This document shows, piece after piece, positions 1-5,872 of a DNA stretch of 43,520 nt. The translations under genes were made by a program, and so were the position numbers. The notes beneath the pieces are model-generated. The model made no database searches, was not told where the DNA came from, and was given only the letters and a program-made list of their open reading frames with translations. Each line of letters opens with the position of its first letter. Position 1 is the stretch's first letter. Source of the DNA: XN24 sp964413755 (GTDB lineage: Bacteria; Pseudomonadota; Gammaproteobacteria; Steroidobacterales; XN24); contig CAYPTW010000007.1 in the NCBI GenBank assembly GCA_964413755.1, positions 1 to 43,520 on the forward strand, in the 5' to 3' direction.

Positions 1-535
1 CCCGCAGCGCTTCGGCCGCGAGCAGGGCAACCTGCGCCTGGCGGAGCGCTGGTTCGCCGGCGAGCTGCGGCCGCGGCGCGACGAAAGCGGTTTCGCACTC
101 TCGGCCGCGCGATCGCTCATCTTCAACGCCGTGCTGGCCGAGCGGATCGCTGCGGGCGGCTGGGAGACGGCCGCGCCGGGCGATCCCGTCCAGCTCGACG
201 GCAGCAACAGCTGGTTCATCGCCGAGGCCGGCGACGAGGCCTTGCCCGGCCGGCTGGCGGCGCTGGACGTGCATCCGACCGGGCCGCTGTGGGGGCAGGG
301 CGAGCCGCCCGGCCATGGTCCCGGCGCCGAGCTCGAGCACGCGGTCGCCGCCCGCTTCCCGCTATTCGCCGAGGGACTCGCCGCGCAGGGCCTGGAGCAG
401 GAACGGCGCTCCTTGCGCCTGCGCGTGACTGATTTCACGTGGCACCTGGCGGACGACGTGCTCGAGCTCTCCTTCAGCCTGCCCGCCGGGGCGTTCGCCA
501 CGGCGGTGTTGCGCGAGCTGCTCGACGTTGACTGA
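1..535 (+). CDS. truD: tRNA pseudouridine(13) synthase TruD, C-terminal part
   Basis: The reading frame is open from the left edge and stops at 533-535, so only the last 177 or so codons are present. TruD converts uridine 13 of tRNA-Glu to pseudouridine in the cytoplasm. Family signatures visible here are QRFG near the start, the SAARSLIFN helix, DGSNSWF, DVHPTGPLWG, ERRSLRLRV and the C-terminal LPAGAFATAVLRELL; together these are typical of the TruD-specific domain and the end of the catalytic fold. The catalytic Asp lies upstream of the window. The gene runs toward the hairpin repeat at 567-637, about 30 bases past its stop, which might serve as its 3' end. Identity is secure; only the truncation by the window edge limits the call. 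Confidence 0.93.
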   Translation, partial: PQRFGREQGNLRLAERWFAGELRPRRDESGFALSAARSLIFNAVLAERIAAGGWETAAPGDPVQLDGSNSWFIAEAGDEALPGRLAALDVHPTGPLWGQGEPPGHGPGAELEHAVAARFPLFAEGLAAQGLEQERRSLRLRVTDFTWHLADDVLELSFSLPAGAFATAVLRELLDVD

Positions 536-566
536 TCGCCCCGGCGATCCCCCGCGATCCCTGACC

Positions 567-637
567 GTGGCAGCGACCGCGCACGCCTCCCGCTTGGCTC
601 AGATGCCTGCGCGTGAGGCGTGCACGTCCGCCGCCAC
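567..637 (-). repeat. Structured hairpin repeat, copy 1 (minus orientation)
   Basis: Bases 567-589 pair with 615-637 (23 positions: 19 Watson-Crick, three G.T wobbles, one A.G mismatch at 627/577). They enclose a 25-nt cap at 590-614. Read on the minus strand, the cap matches that of the copies at 2420-2444 and 2992-3016 except at cap positions 3 and 23. There a T-A pair is replaced by G-C (bases 612 and 592), a compensatory change in the inner helix. The cap folds as C-N-C / G-N-G, an internal loop, GGC/GCC and an ATCTGA loop. The 12-bp stem under the cap has its own sequence, but the outer module (GGC-N-GCGGAC with GGTCGC-N-GCC) matches copy 2. It lies between truD and the blaI-like gene. 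No known Rfam family is recognised. Confidence 0.8.
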
Positions 638-744
638 TGCATCGGGGTGATGAAGCCGCCCGGGGTGCATGGCCGGTGTCGTGGCTGCGCCGGCAGGCCA
701 GGTTCAGTGAGCGGGCGGTGGTTGTGCTGTTAATAACCCGTGGC

Positions 745-796
745 TTGACAATCGCGATTACATGCGTAATCTGTAAGTAAGTTTACGGGTGTAATC
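745..796 (+). promoter_or_regulatory. Promoter with BlaI-type dyad operators
   Basis: A -35 box TTGACA (745-750) and a -10 box TAATCT (767-772) are 16 bp apart, upstream of the ATG at 801. A perfect dyad GATTAC-4-GTAATC (756-761 / 766-771) covers the -10 box. A second, GTAA-6-TTAC (773-776 / 783-786), lies just downstream, and a further GTAATC half-site is at 791-796. BlaI/MecI repressors bind dyads built on TACA/TGTA-like half-sites overlapping their own promoters, so these are good candidates for autoregulation. Binding itself is inferred. Confidence 0.65.
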
Positions 797-800
797 AAAC

Positions 801-1169
801 ATGCAAATCAGTGAAGCGGAATCTGTGGTGATGCAGGCCCTTTGGCAGTCGAGCCCCTTGTCGGCAGAAGACGTCTTCGCTGCCGTGGCGGCAGGTCAGG
901 ACTGGCAGGCGCCGACAGTAAAGACCCTGCTCAATCGCTTGCTCAAGAAGGGCGCGATCACCGCCAGCCGCGAAGGCCGGCGGTTCCTTTACAGCCCCGT
1001 GCTGGACCGGGAGACATGGCTGGACCAGCAAAGCGAGAGCCTGCTTGACCGGTTGTTTGGCGGACGGGTCGGTCCGATGGTTGCGCACTTCAGCGAGCGC
1101 GGCCGGTTGACGGAGACAGATGTGGCGGAGCTGCGCCAAATCCTGGAGAAGCTCGATGACGGCAATTGA
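801..1169 (+). CDS. BlaI/MecI/CopY-family winged-helix repressor
   Basis: This 122-residue protein matches the length and pattern of BlaI/MecI repressors. The N-terminal winged helix starts with SEAESVVMQALW, the recognition region is PTVKTLLNRLLKKG, and the wing is EGRRFLYSPV; a C-terminal helical dimerisation part follows (about residues 72-122). Such repressors sit on dyad operators in their own promoter and are removed when a partner membrane metalloprotease cleaves them. That partner is encoded immediately downstream, overlapping this stop by 14 bp. The upstream region has a near-consensus promoter with dyads over the -10 box. No beta-lactamase gene is visible, so the regulated genes may be elsewhere or may be only this pair. 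The family call is firm; the inducing signal is unknown. Confidence 0.88.
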   Translation: MQISEAESVVMQALWQSSPLSAEDVFAAVAAGQDWQAPTVKTLLNRLLKKGAITASREGRRFLYSPVLDRETWLDQQSESLLDRLFGGRVGPMVAHFSERGRLTETDVAELRQILEKLDDGN

Positions 1170-2391
1170 GAGCTGGTTTCTGTTAGCGGAAACCACGTTG
1201 GCGACATCGGTTGCCGTCTTGCTGGTACTGGTGATGCGACGCCCTGTGCGCCATGCCTTCGGCGCGGGCGCGGCCTACGGTCTGTGGGCGATGGTGCCCG
1301 TGATGCTGCTCGCGGTGCTTCTCCCAGCGGCAATCGAGCCGACGCTGTCGATACAGAGAGTGGCCGCCCCGATGCTGGATGCCATCACGCCGTCGGCGTC
1401 CTCACAGGGCACGGGCAACGATGCCTTCGCTTGGTTGCCCTGGGCTTGGGGCAGCGGCGTCATGACAATGCTCGCTATCCTGGGTTGGCAACAGCACCGT
1501 TTCATGGCTGGCCTGGGCCCGCTGCGGCTGCGCCCGGATGGCCTCTACCAGAGCCTGGCGACGCGTGGTCTGCCCGCGGTGGTGGGCTGGCGGCCGCGCA
1601 TCGTGCTGCCAGGTGATTTCGAACAGCGCTACAGCGCGGCGGAATGTGAGCTGGTGCTGGCGCATGAGCGTGAACACCTGCGCCGCGGCGACCTCCCAGC
1701 CTGCCTGGTGGCCGCCCTGTTGTGCTGCCTGTTCTGGTTCAACCCCCTGATTCAGGTCGCCGCGCGCTGTTTCCGGCACGACCAGGAGCTGGCCTGCGAC
1801 ACCGGGGTGTTGCGCCGTTTCCCGAAGCATCGCCACACCTACGCCAAGGCCATGCTCAAGACCCAACTTGGATACCAGCCGCTGCCGGTTGGCTGTCACT
1901 GGTCCGGGTTCCATCTGATCAAGGAGCGCCTTACCATGTTGTCCCATCCCTCGCCGTCCTTGCCGCGCCGACTGGGCGGCCTGTTTACGGTCGCAGTGCT
2001 GGTCGCCTCCGTGGCCGCGGCCGCCTGGGCATCGCAGCCCGGTCATCCGGCTGACGTGCCGCCCGGCAAGCTCCTGCTTGAACTTGCCGTCAACGTTGAC
2101 GAGGAGCCCGTTCGCGACATCCGTGCCGTGGTGGTCCCCCGGGTGCCGCACGAGGAGCGTTTCGAACACGAGGGGCGGTCCTGGTACACGCGCTGGACCG
2201 CCGTGCAGCTCGATGACGGAACCTTCGATCTCGTAGCGATGCTCGAGCGGGATGGCGAAGTTCTGGCGCAGCCCCGCCTCATTTTGCGCGACGAGGCTTC
2301 TATCCACATCGGCACAGAAACCGAAACCGGCGACTTCAAGGGCCTGAGCATCGACCTCCGGATCAGCGCCGGCGCTCCGGCGGAGCCCTGA
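1156..2391 (+). CDS. M56-family (BlaR1-like) membrane zinc metalloprotease
   Basis: I choose the ATG at 1156 (411 aa), which overlaps the repressor stop by 14 bp, a usual arrangement for blaI-blaR pairs. Several N-terminal hydrophobic segments are followed by the zinc-protease motif HEREH (about residues 170-174) and the M56 continuation FWFNPLIQVA and DQELACD. A further hydrophobic segment (AVLVASVAAAAWA) leads to a C-terminal domain of about 110 residues, probably periplasmic. In BlaR1/MecR1 this C-terminal region is a penicillin-binding sensor with an SxxK motif; none is visible here, and the domain is short and beta-rich. The protein probably cleaves or inactivates the BlaI-like repressor in response to some signal, but beta-lactam sensing is not supported. 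Hairpin repeat copy 2 begins seven bases past the stop. Confidence 0.85.
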   Translation: MTAIESWFLLAETTLATSVAVLLVLVMRRPVRHAFGAGAAYGLWAMVPVMLLAVLLPAAIEPTLSIQRVAAPMLDAITPSASSQGTGNDAFAWLPWAWGSGVMTMLAILGWQQHRFMAGLGPLRLRPDGLYQSLATRGLPAVVGWRPRIVLPGDFEQRYSAAECELVLAHEREHLRRGDLPACLVAALLCCLFWFNPLIQVAARCFRHDQELACDTGVLRRFPKHRHTYAKAMLKTQLGYQPLPVGCHWSGFHLIKERLTMLSHPSPSLPRRLGGLFTVAVLVASVAAAAWASQPGHPADVPPGKLLLELAVNVDEEPVRDIRAVVVPRVPHEERFEHEGRSWYTRWTAVQLDDGTFDLVAMLERDGEVLAQPRLILRDEASIHIGTETETGDFKGLSIDLRISAGAPAEP

Positions 2392-2397
2392 TCAGCA

Positions 2398-2466
2398 GGG
2401 CTGCGGACTCGTCATGTTCACTCGCAGGCATCTGAGCCAAGAGGGAACATGACGAGGTCGCAGCCC
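2398..2466 (+). repeat. Structured hairpin repeat, copy 2 (plus orientation)
   Basis: Bases 2398-2419 pair with 2445-2466 (22 positions). The only imperfections are the A2407.G2457 mismatch and the G2406.T2458 wobble, which occur in the same two stacked positions as in copy 1. The 25-nt cap 2420-2444 is identical to that of copy 3. The 12-bp stem directly under the cap (2408-2419 / 2445-2456) is quite different in sequence from copies 1 and 3 but is fully paired. It starts seven bases after the M56 gene stop. No T-tract follows, so it is not a plain intrinsic terminator. Confidence 0.82.
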
Positions 2467-2506
2467 GGTCCCCAAAGGCGTTACGGTCCGGAGGGCGGAA
2501 ACGCAA

Positions 2507-2526
2507 ACCGGGCCTCGCGGCCCGGT
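2507..2526 (-). terminator. Hairpin terminator for the small acidic gene
   Basis: ACCGGGCC (2507-2514) and GGCCCGGT (2519-2526) form a perfect 8-bp stem with a TCGC tetraloop. Read on the minus strand the stem is followed by TTTGCGTTT, so it would end transcription of the gene at 2564-2788. A second, shorter hairpin GCGGCC-3-GGCCGC lies between it and the gene (2543-2557). Confidence 0.6.
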
Positions 2527-2563
2527 CTGCTGAGCAGGGTCTGCGGCCGGAGGCCGCGCGCCG

Positions 2564-2788
2564 TTACTCGAAGTCGAAACTGTCGAGGTCGGCCAGCTCC
2601 TTGGCCGCGCGCTTCATCTCCATGTACTCCTCCACGCGCCGGCGCGCGTTCTCGCCGGCGTGCCTCGAGGATGCGCCAGCGGGCAGGTCCTCAAGGAGGC
2701 CGGGAAACTCCTCTTCTTCCATTTCATCCTCTTCCGCATCGAAGGAGTCTTCGATGTCGTCGTTGGTGTCGTCGGTGTCCGTTTTCAT
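2564..2788 (-). CDS. Small acidic protein of unknown function
   Basis: This is a 74-residue soluble protein with no signal peptide or membrane segment. The ATG at 2788 is preceded on the minus strand by GGAAG about five bases away, which favours it over longer versions. The first half is very acidic (MKTDTDDTNDD, then DEMEEEEFP). The second half is a likely helix, ENARRRVEEYMEMKRAAKELAD, ending DSFDFE. The RRR-E-helix-D tail recalls short gammaproteobacterial proteins annotated as the PA3496 family, but the resemblance is faint and from memory. A candidate promoter is at 2843-2871 and a terminator at 2507-2526, so it looks like a single-gene unit. Function is not known. Confidence 0.7.
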   Translation of the reverse strand: MKTDTDDTNDDIEDSFDAEEDEMEEEEFPGLLEDLPAGASSRHAGENARRRVEEYMEMKRAAKELADLDSFDFE

Positions 2789-2842
2789 AACTTCCGGCCA
2801 GGGACGGTCCAAAATGCCCCGCAGGGGGTTCCTAGGGCGCGA

Positions 2843-2871
2843 CATATACATCGACCCGCGCGCGGGAGCAA
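2843..2871 (-). promoter_or_regulatory. Candidate sigma-70 promoter for the small acidic gene
   Basis: On the minus strand TTGCTC (2866-2871) and TATATG (2843-2848) are separated by 17 bp, giving a leader of about 45 nt before the ATG at 2788. This is a pattern match only. Confidence 0.4.
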
Positions 2872-2968
2872 TAGCCAATTTCCAAATCCCCGCCGCCCGT
2901 CGTCGCCTGCCCAGCCTTGCCCGGCCGCACGCGAGACCCCGTGACGGCCCCTCTCGGTTAATGAGATG

Positions 2969-2978
2969 NNNNNNNNNN
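2969..2978. other. Assembly gap (10 Ns)
   Basis: Ten undetermined bases. They directly abut the left arm of hairpin repeat copy 3 (from 2979) and lie downstream of gspF, where gspG and the rest of the type II secretion operon would be expected. A fixed short N run usually marks a scaffold join of unknown true length, so genes may be missing here and the two sides may not be truly adjacent. Confidence 0.95.
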
Positions 2979-3038
2979 CAGCGCGTGCCTCACTCGCAGG
3001 CATCTGAGCCAAGAGGGAGGCACGCGCTGTCCCGCCAC
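2979..3038 (+). repeat. Structured hairpin repeat, copy 3, cut by the gap
   Basis: CAGCGCGTGCCTC (2979-2991) and its exact complement (3017-3029) enclose the 25-nt cap 2992-3016, identical to the cap of copy 2. The right flank GTCCCGCCAC (3029-3038) resembles the outer module of copies 1 and 2 (GTCGC-N-GCCAC) with about one base missing. The left outer module is lost in the N run that starts directly before base 2979. It lies 41 bases past the gspF stop. Confidence 0.78.
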
Positions 3039-3079
3039 GGGCCCGGAGCAGTAGTCGGCACGAGCCCGGGGAGCTGAGG

Positions 3080-4306
3080 TCAGGCGACGAGCTGGTTGAG
3101 CTGGAAGATGGGCAGCAGGATCGCCAGCACGATGGCCAGCACGATCACGCCCATGAACAGGATCAGCGCGGGCTCGAGGATGGAGAGCAGGGCGCCGACC
3201 AGGCCGTTGACTTCGCGCTCCTGGTTGTCGGCGGCGCGCTCCAGCATGTTCTCGAGCTCGCCGCTGGCCTCGCCGCTGGAGATGAGGTGCATGGTCATGG
3301 GCGGGAACAGCCGGCTGCTGCCGAGCGAGCGCCCCAGCGGCGCGCCCTCACGCACGCGCACGGCGGTCTCCTCGATGGCTTCGCGCATGGGCACGTTGCC
3401 GACCACGTCGCCGGAGATGCGCAGCGCGTCGAGCACGGGCACGCCGCTGCCGGCCAGGATGCTCAGCGTGCGGGTGAAGCGCGCGGTGTTCACGCCGCGG
3501 GTGAGCTTGCCGATGAGCGGCAGCCGCAGCAGGAAGCGGTCCCAGCGGCGGCGGAAGTCCAGGCGCCGGAGCAGCCGCGAGAAAATGAACAGGCCGAGGG
3601 CAATGAGCCCGAGCAGGACGAAGCCGTAGTCGCGCAGGAAATCGCTGCTCGCGATCAGGGCCCGGGTCAGGCCGGGCAACTCCTGGCCGGTGTTCTCGAA
3701 CACGCCCACGACCTTCGGCACCACGTAGACCAGCAGGGCGCTGACGATAAAGATCGCCAGCGTCACCAGGATCACCGGGTAGATGAGCGCATGCGAGACC
3801 CGCTGGCGCAGCTGCTGGCGGCCCTCGGTGTAATCGGCCAGGCGTTCCAGCACGGGGTCGAGGTGACCGGACTGCTCGCCGGCAGCCACCGTGGCGCGAT
3901 AGATCTCGGGGAAGGCCTGCGGGAACTCGCCCAGGCCCGAGGCCAGCGTGTGCCCCTCCATGACGCGCGAACGCACGCCGAGCAGGATGCTCTTCAGGCG
4001 CGGCTTTTCTGCCTGCTGGCCGACTGCGAGAAGCGTCTCTTCGAGCGGCATGCCGGAGCGCAGCAGGGTGGCCAGCTGGCGCGTGACCAGGGCCAGGTCG
4101 GCGGCGCTGATGCCCCGGCGCAGGCCGAGGCGGGGGCTGGAGGTGGTTCCGGCCCGTCGCTGCCGCTCCATGACCTCGTTGACATGCGTCGGCAGCAGGC
4201 CCCGGTCGCGCAGCAGCTGCCGCACCTGGCGCGGCGTGTCGCCCTCCAGCACGCCCTTGTGCTGGCGTCCGCCGCGGTCGACTGCGGTGTATTCGAATGC
4301 ACCCAT
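3080..4306 (-). CDS. gspF: Type II secretion inner-membrane platform protein GspF
   Basis: This 408-residue protein matches GspF/PilC in length. The N-terminus MGAFEYTAVDRGGRQHKG is typical, followed by two repeated cytoplasmic T2SSF domains (roughly residues 70-195 and 270-395). Each begins with a run such as LALVTRQLATLLRSGMPLEETL or ARFTRTLSILAGSGVPVLDAL. Three membrane segments are visible: about 170-195, 220-240 and the C-terminal LFMGVIVLAIVLAILLPIF. GspF is the polytopic core of the platform onto which the GspE ATPase docks. It follows gspE by 16 bp on the same strand and is the last readable gene of the operon; the next genes (gspG onward) are absent because of the gap at 2969-2978 or because they lie elsewhere. 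Identity is secure. Confidence 0.95.
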   Translation of the reverse strand: MGAFEYTAVDRGGRQHKGVLEGDTPRQVRQLLRDRGLLPTHVNEVMERQRRAGTTSSPRLGLRRGISAADLALVTRQLATLLRSGMPLEETLLAVGQQAEKPRLKSILLGVRSRVMEGHTLASGLGEFPQAFPEIYRATVAAGEQSGHLDPVLERLADYTEGRQQLRQRVSHALIYPVILVTLAIFIVSALLVYVVPKVVGVFENTGQELPGLTRALIASSDFLRDYGFVLLGLIALGLFIFSRLLRRLDFRRRWDRFLLRLPLIGKLTRGVNTARFTRTLSILAGSGVPVLDALRISGDVVGNVPMREAIEETAVRVREGAPLGRSLGSSRLFPPMTMHLISSGEASGELENMLERAADNQEREVNGLVGALLSILEPALILFMGVIVLAIVLAILLPIFQLNQLVA

Positions 4307-4322
4307 GGGCCGGGGACGCGCC

Positions 4323-5870
4323 TCAGTCGTCGCGCGTCACGCGCACGACCTCTTCCAGCGTGGTGACACCTTCGAGCACCTTGCGCACGCCGTCGTCGCG
4401 GATGCCCGGGCTGAGGGTGCGCGCGTAGCGCTCCAGGGCCTGTTCGCTCTCGCCCTGGTGGATCATGGCCTGCATGTGGTCGTCCACCGGGATCAGTTCG
4501 TAGATGCCGGTGCGGCCGCGATAGCCGCTGGCGTTGCACGCCGGGCACCCGGTGGCGTGGTAGATGCGCACGCTGGTGCCCTGCTCGATGCCGAGCACGC
4601 GGCACTCGCTCTCGTTCGGCGCCGCCGGACGCCGGCAGTCGCTGCACAGCACGCGCACCAGCCGCTGGGCCATCACGCCGAGCAGGCTGGAGGCGAGCAG
4701 GAAGGGCTCGACGCCCATGTCGCGCAGTCGTGCCACCGCGCCCACCGCGGTGTTGGTGTGCAGGGTGGAGAGCACCAGGTGGCCGGTGAGGGAGGCCTGC
4801 ACCGCGATCTCGGCGGTCTCCAGGTCGCGGATCTCGCCGACCATGACCACGTCGGGGTCCTGGCGCAGGATGGCGCGCAGCCCGCGGGCGAAAGTCATCC
4901 CGACCTTGGTATTCACCTGGGTCTGGCCGATACCGTCGATGTAGTACTCGATCGGGTCCTCGACCGTCATGATGTTGCGGCTGGCGCGGTTGATGCGCTC
5001 GAGTCCGGCATACAGCGAGGTGGTCTTACCCGAGCCGGTGGGACCCGTGACCAGGATGATGCCGTGCGGCCGGTGGATGAGATGATCCATCAGCTTCTCG
5101 GTCTCGGGGTCCATGCCCAGGCTCGACAGGTCGAGGCGGCCGGCCTGCTTGTCCAGCAGGCGCATCACCACCCGTTCGCCGTGGCCCGAGGGGATGGTGG
5201 AGACACGCACGTCCACCGCGCGCCCGGCGACCTTGAGCGAGATGCGGCCGTCCTGCGGCACGCGCTTCTCGGCAATGTCGAGGCGCGACATGACCTTGAT
5301 GCGGGAGACCACCAGCGGCGCCACGGCGCGCCGCGACTGCACGACTTCCCGCAGCACGCCGTCGATGCGGAAGCGCACCACGAGGCGGTTCTCGAACGGC
5401 TCGATATGGATGTCCGAGGCGTTCTCCTTCACCGCCTGGGTGAGGATGGCGTTGATCAGGCGGATGATCGGCGCGTCGTCCTCGCTTTCCAGCAGGTCGG
5501 ACGGCTCGGGCAGGTCCTGCGCCACCTGCGACAGGTCGGTTTCGCTCTCGAGACCCTCGGCCATCTGCATGGCGGCGTTGGAGCCGCTCTCGTACGCACG
5601 GTTGAGCAGCTGGTCGAACTCTTCCTCCTCGACCTCCCGCAGCTCCAGGGGGACACGCGCGAAGCGCCGCGCCTCTGCCAGGCTCAGCGCCTTGATGTTG
5701 GGGCGGCACACAGCCTGGCCGCGCTCGTCGCTCAGCTCGGTGATGAGGATGCCGTGCCGTTTGGCGAAGGCGAAGGGCAGCAGCCGGCCGCGCCCGCCAG
5801 GGGTGCGCGGCGCCACCGGCTCGGGCGCCGGTCCCGCTGCTGCAGTCATTGCGTCGCTATCGGTAGCCAT
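4323..5870 (-). CDS. gspE: Type II secretion ATPase GspE
   Basis: This 515-residue hexameric ATPase powers pseudopilus growth at the cytoplasmic face of the T2SS. After an N-terminal domain that would contact GspL (about residues 30-120), the motor core shows Walker A GPTGSGKT (276-283), the Asp box around MTVEDPIEY, Walker B with VVMVGEIRD (about 341-349), and the His box near STLHTNTA. The tetracysteine zinc loop CSDC (409-412) with CPAC (442-445) marks GspE rather than PilB-only families. The start lies two bases after the gspD stop, and gspF follows 16 bp after its own stop, so the three genes are co-transcribed. All expected catalytic residues are present. Confidence 0.96.
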   Translation of the reverse strand: MATDSDAMTAAAGPAPEPVAPRTPGGRGRLLPFAFAKRHGILITELSDERGQAVCRPNIKALSLAEARRFARVPLELREVEEEEFDQLLNRAYESGSNAAMQMAEGLESETDLSQVAQDLPEPSDLLESEDDAPIIRLINAILTQAVKENASDIHIEPFENRLVVRFRIDGVLREVVQSRRAVAPLVVSRIKVMSRLDIAEKRVPQDGRISLKVAGRAVDVRVSTIPSGHGERVVMRLLDKQAGRLDLSSLGMDPETEKLMDHLIHRPHGIILVTGPTGSGKTTSLYAGLERINRASRNIMTVEDPIEYYIDGIGQTQVNTKVGMTFARGLRAILRQDPDVVMVGEIRDLETAEIAVQASLTGHLVLSTLHTNTAVGAVARLRDMGVEPFLLASSLLGVMAQRLVRVLCSDCRRPAAPNESECRVLGIEQGTSVRIYHATGCPACNASGYRGRTGIYELIPVDDHMQAMIHQGESEQALERYARTLSPGIRDDGVRKVLEGVTTLEEVVRVTRDD

Positions 5871-5872
5871 GT

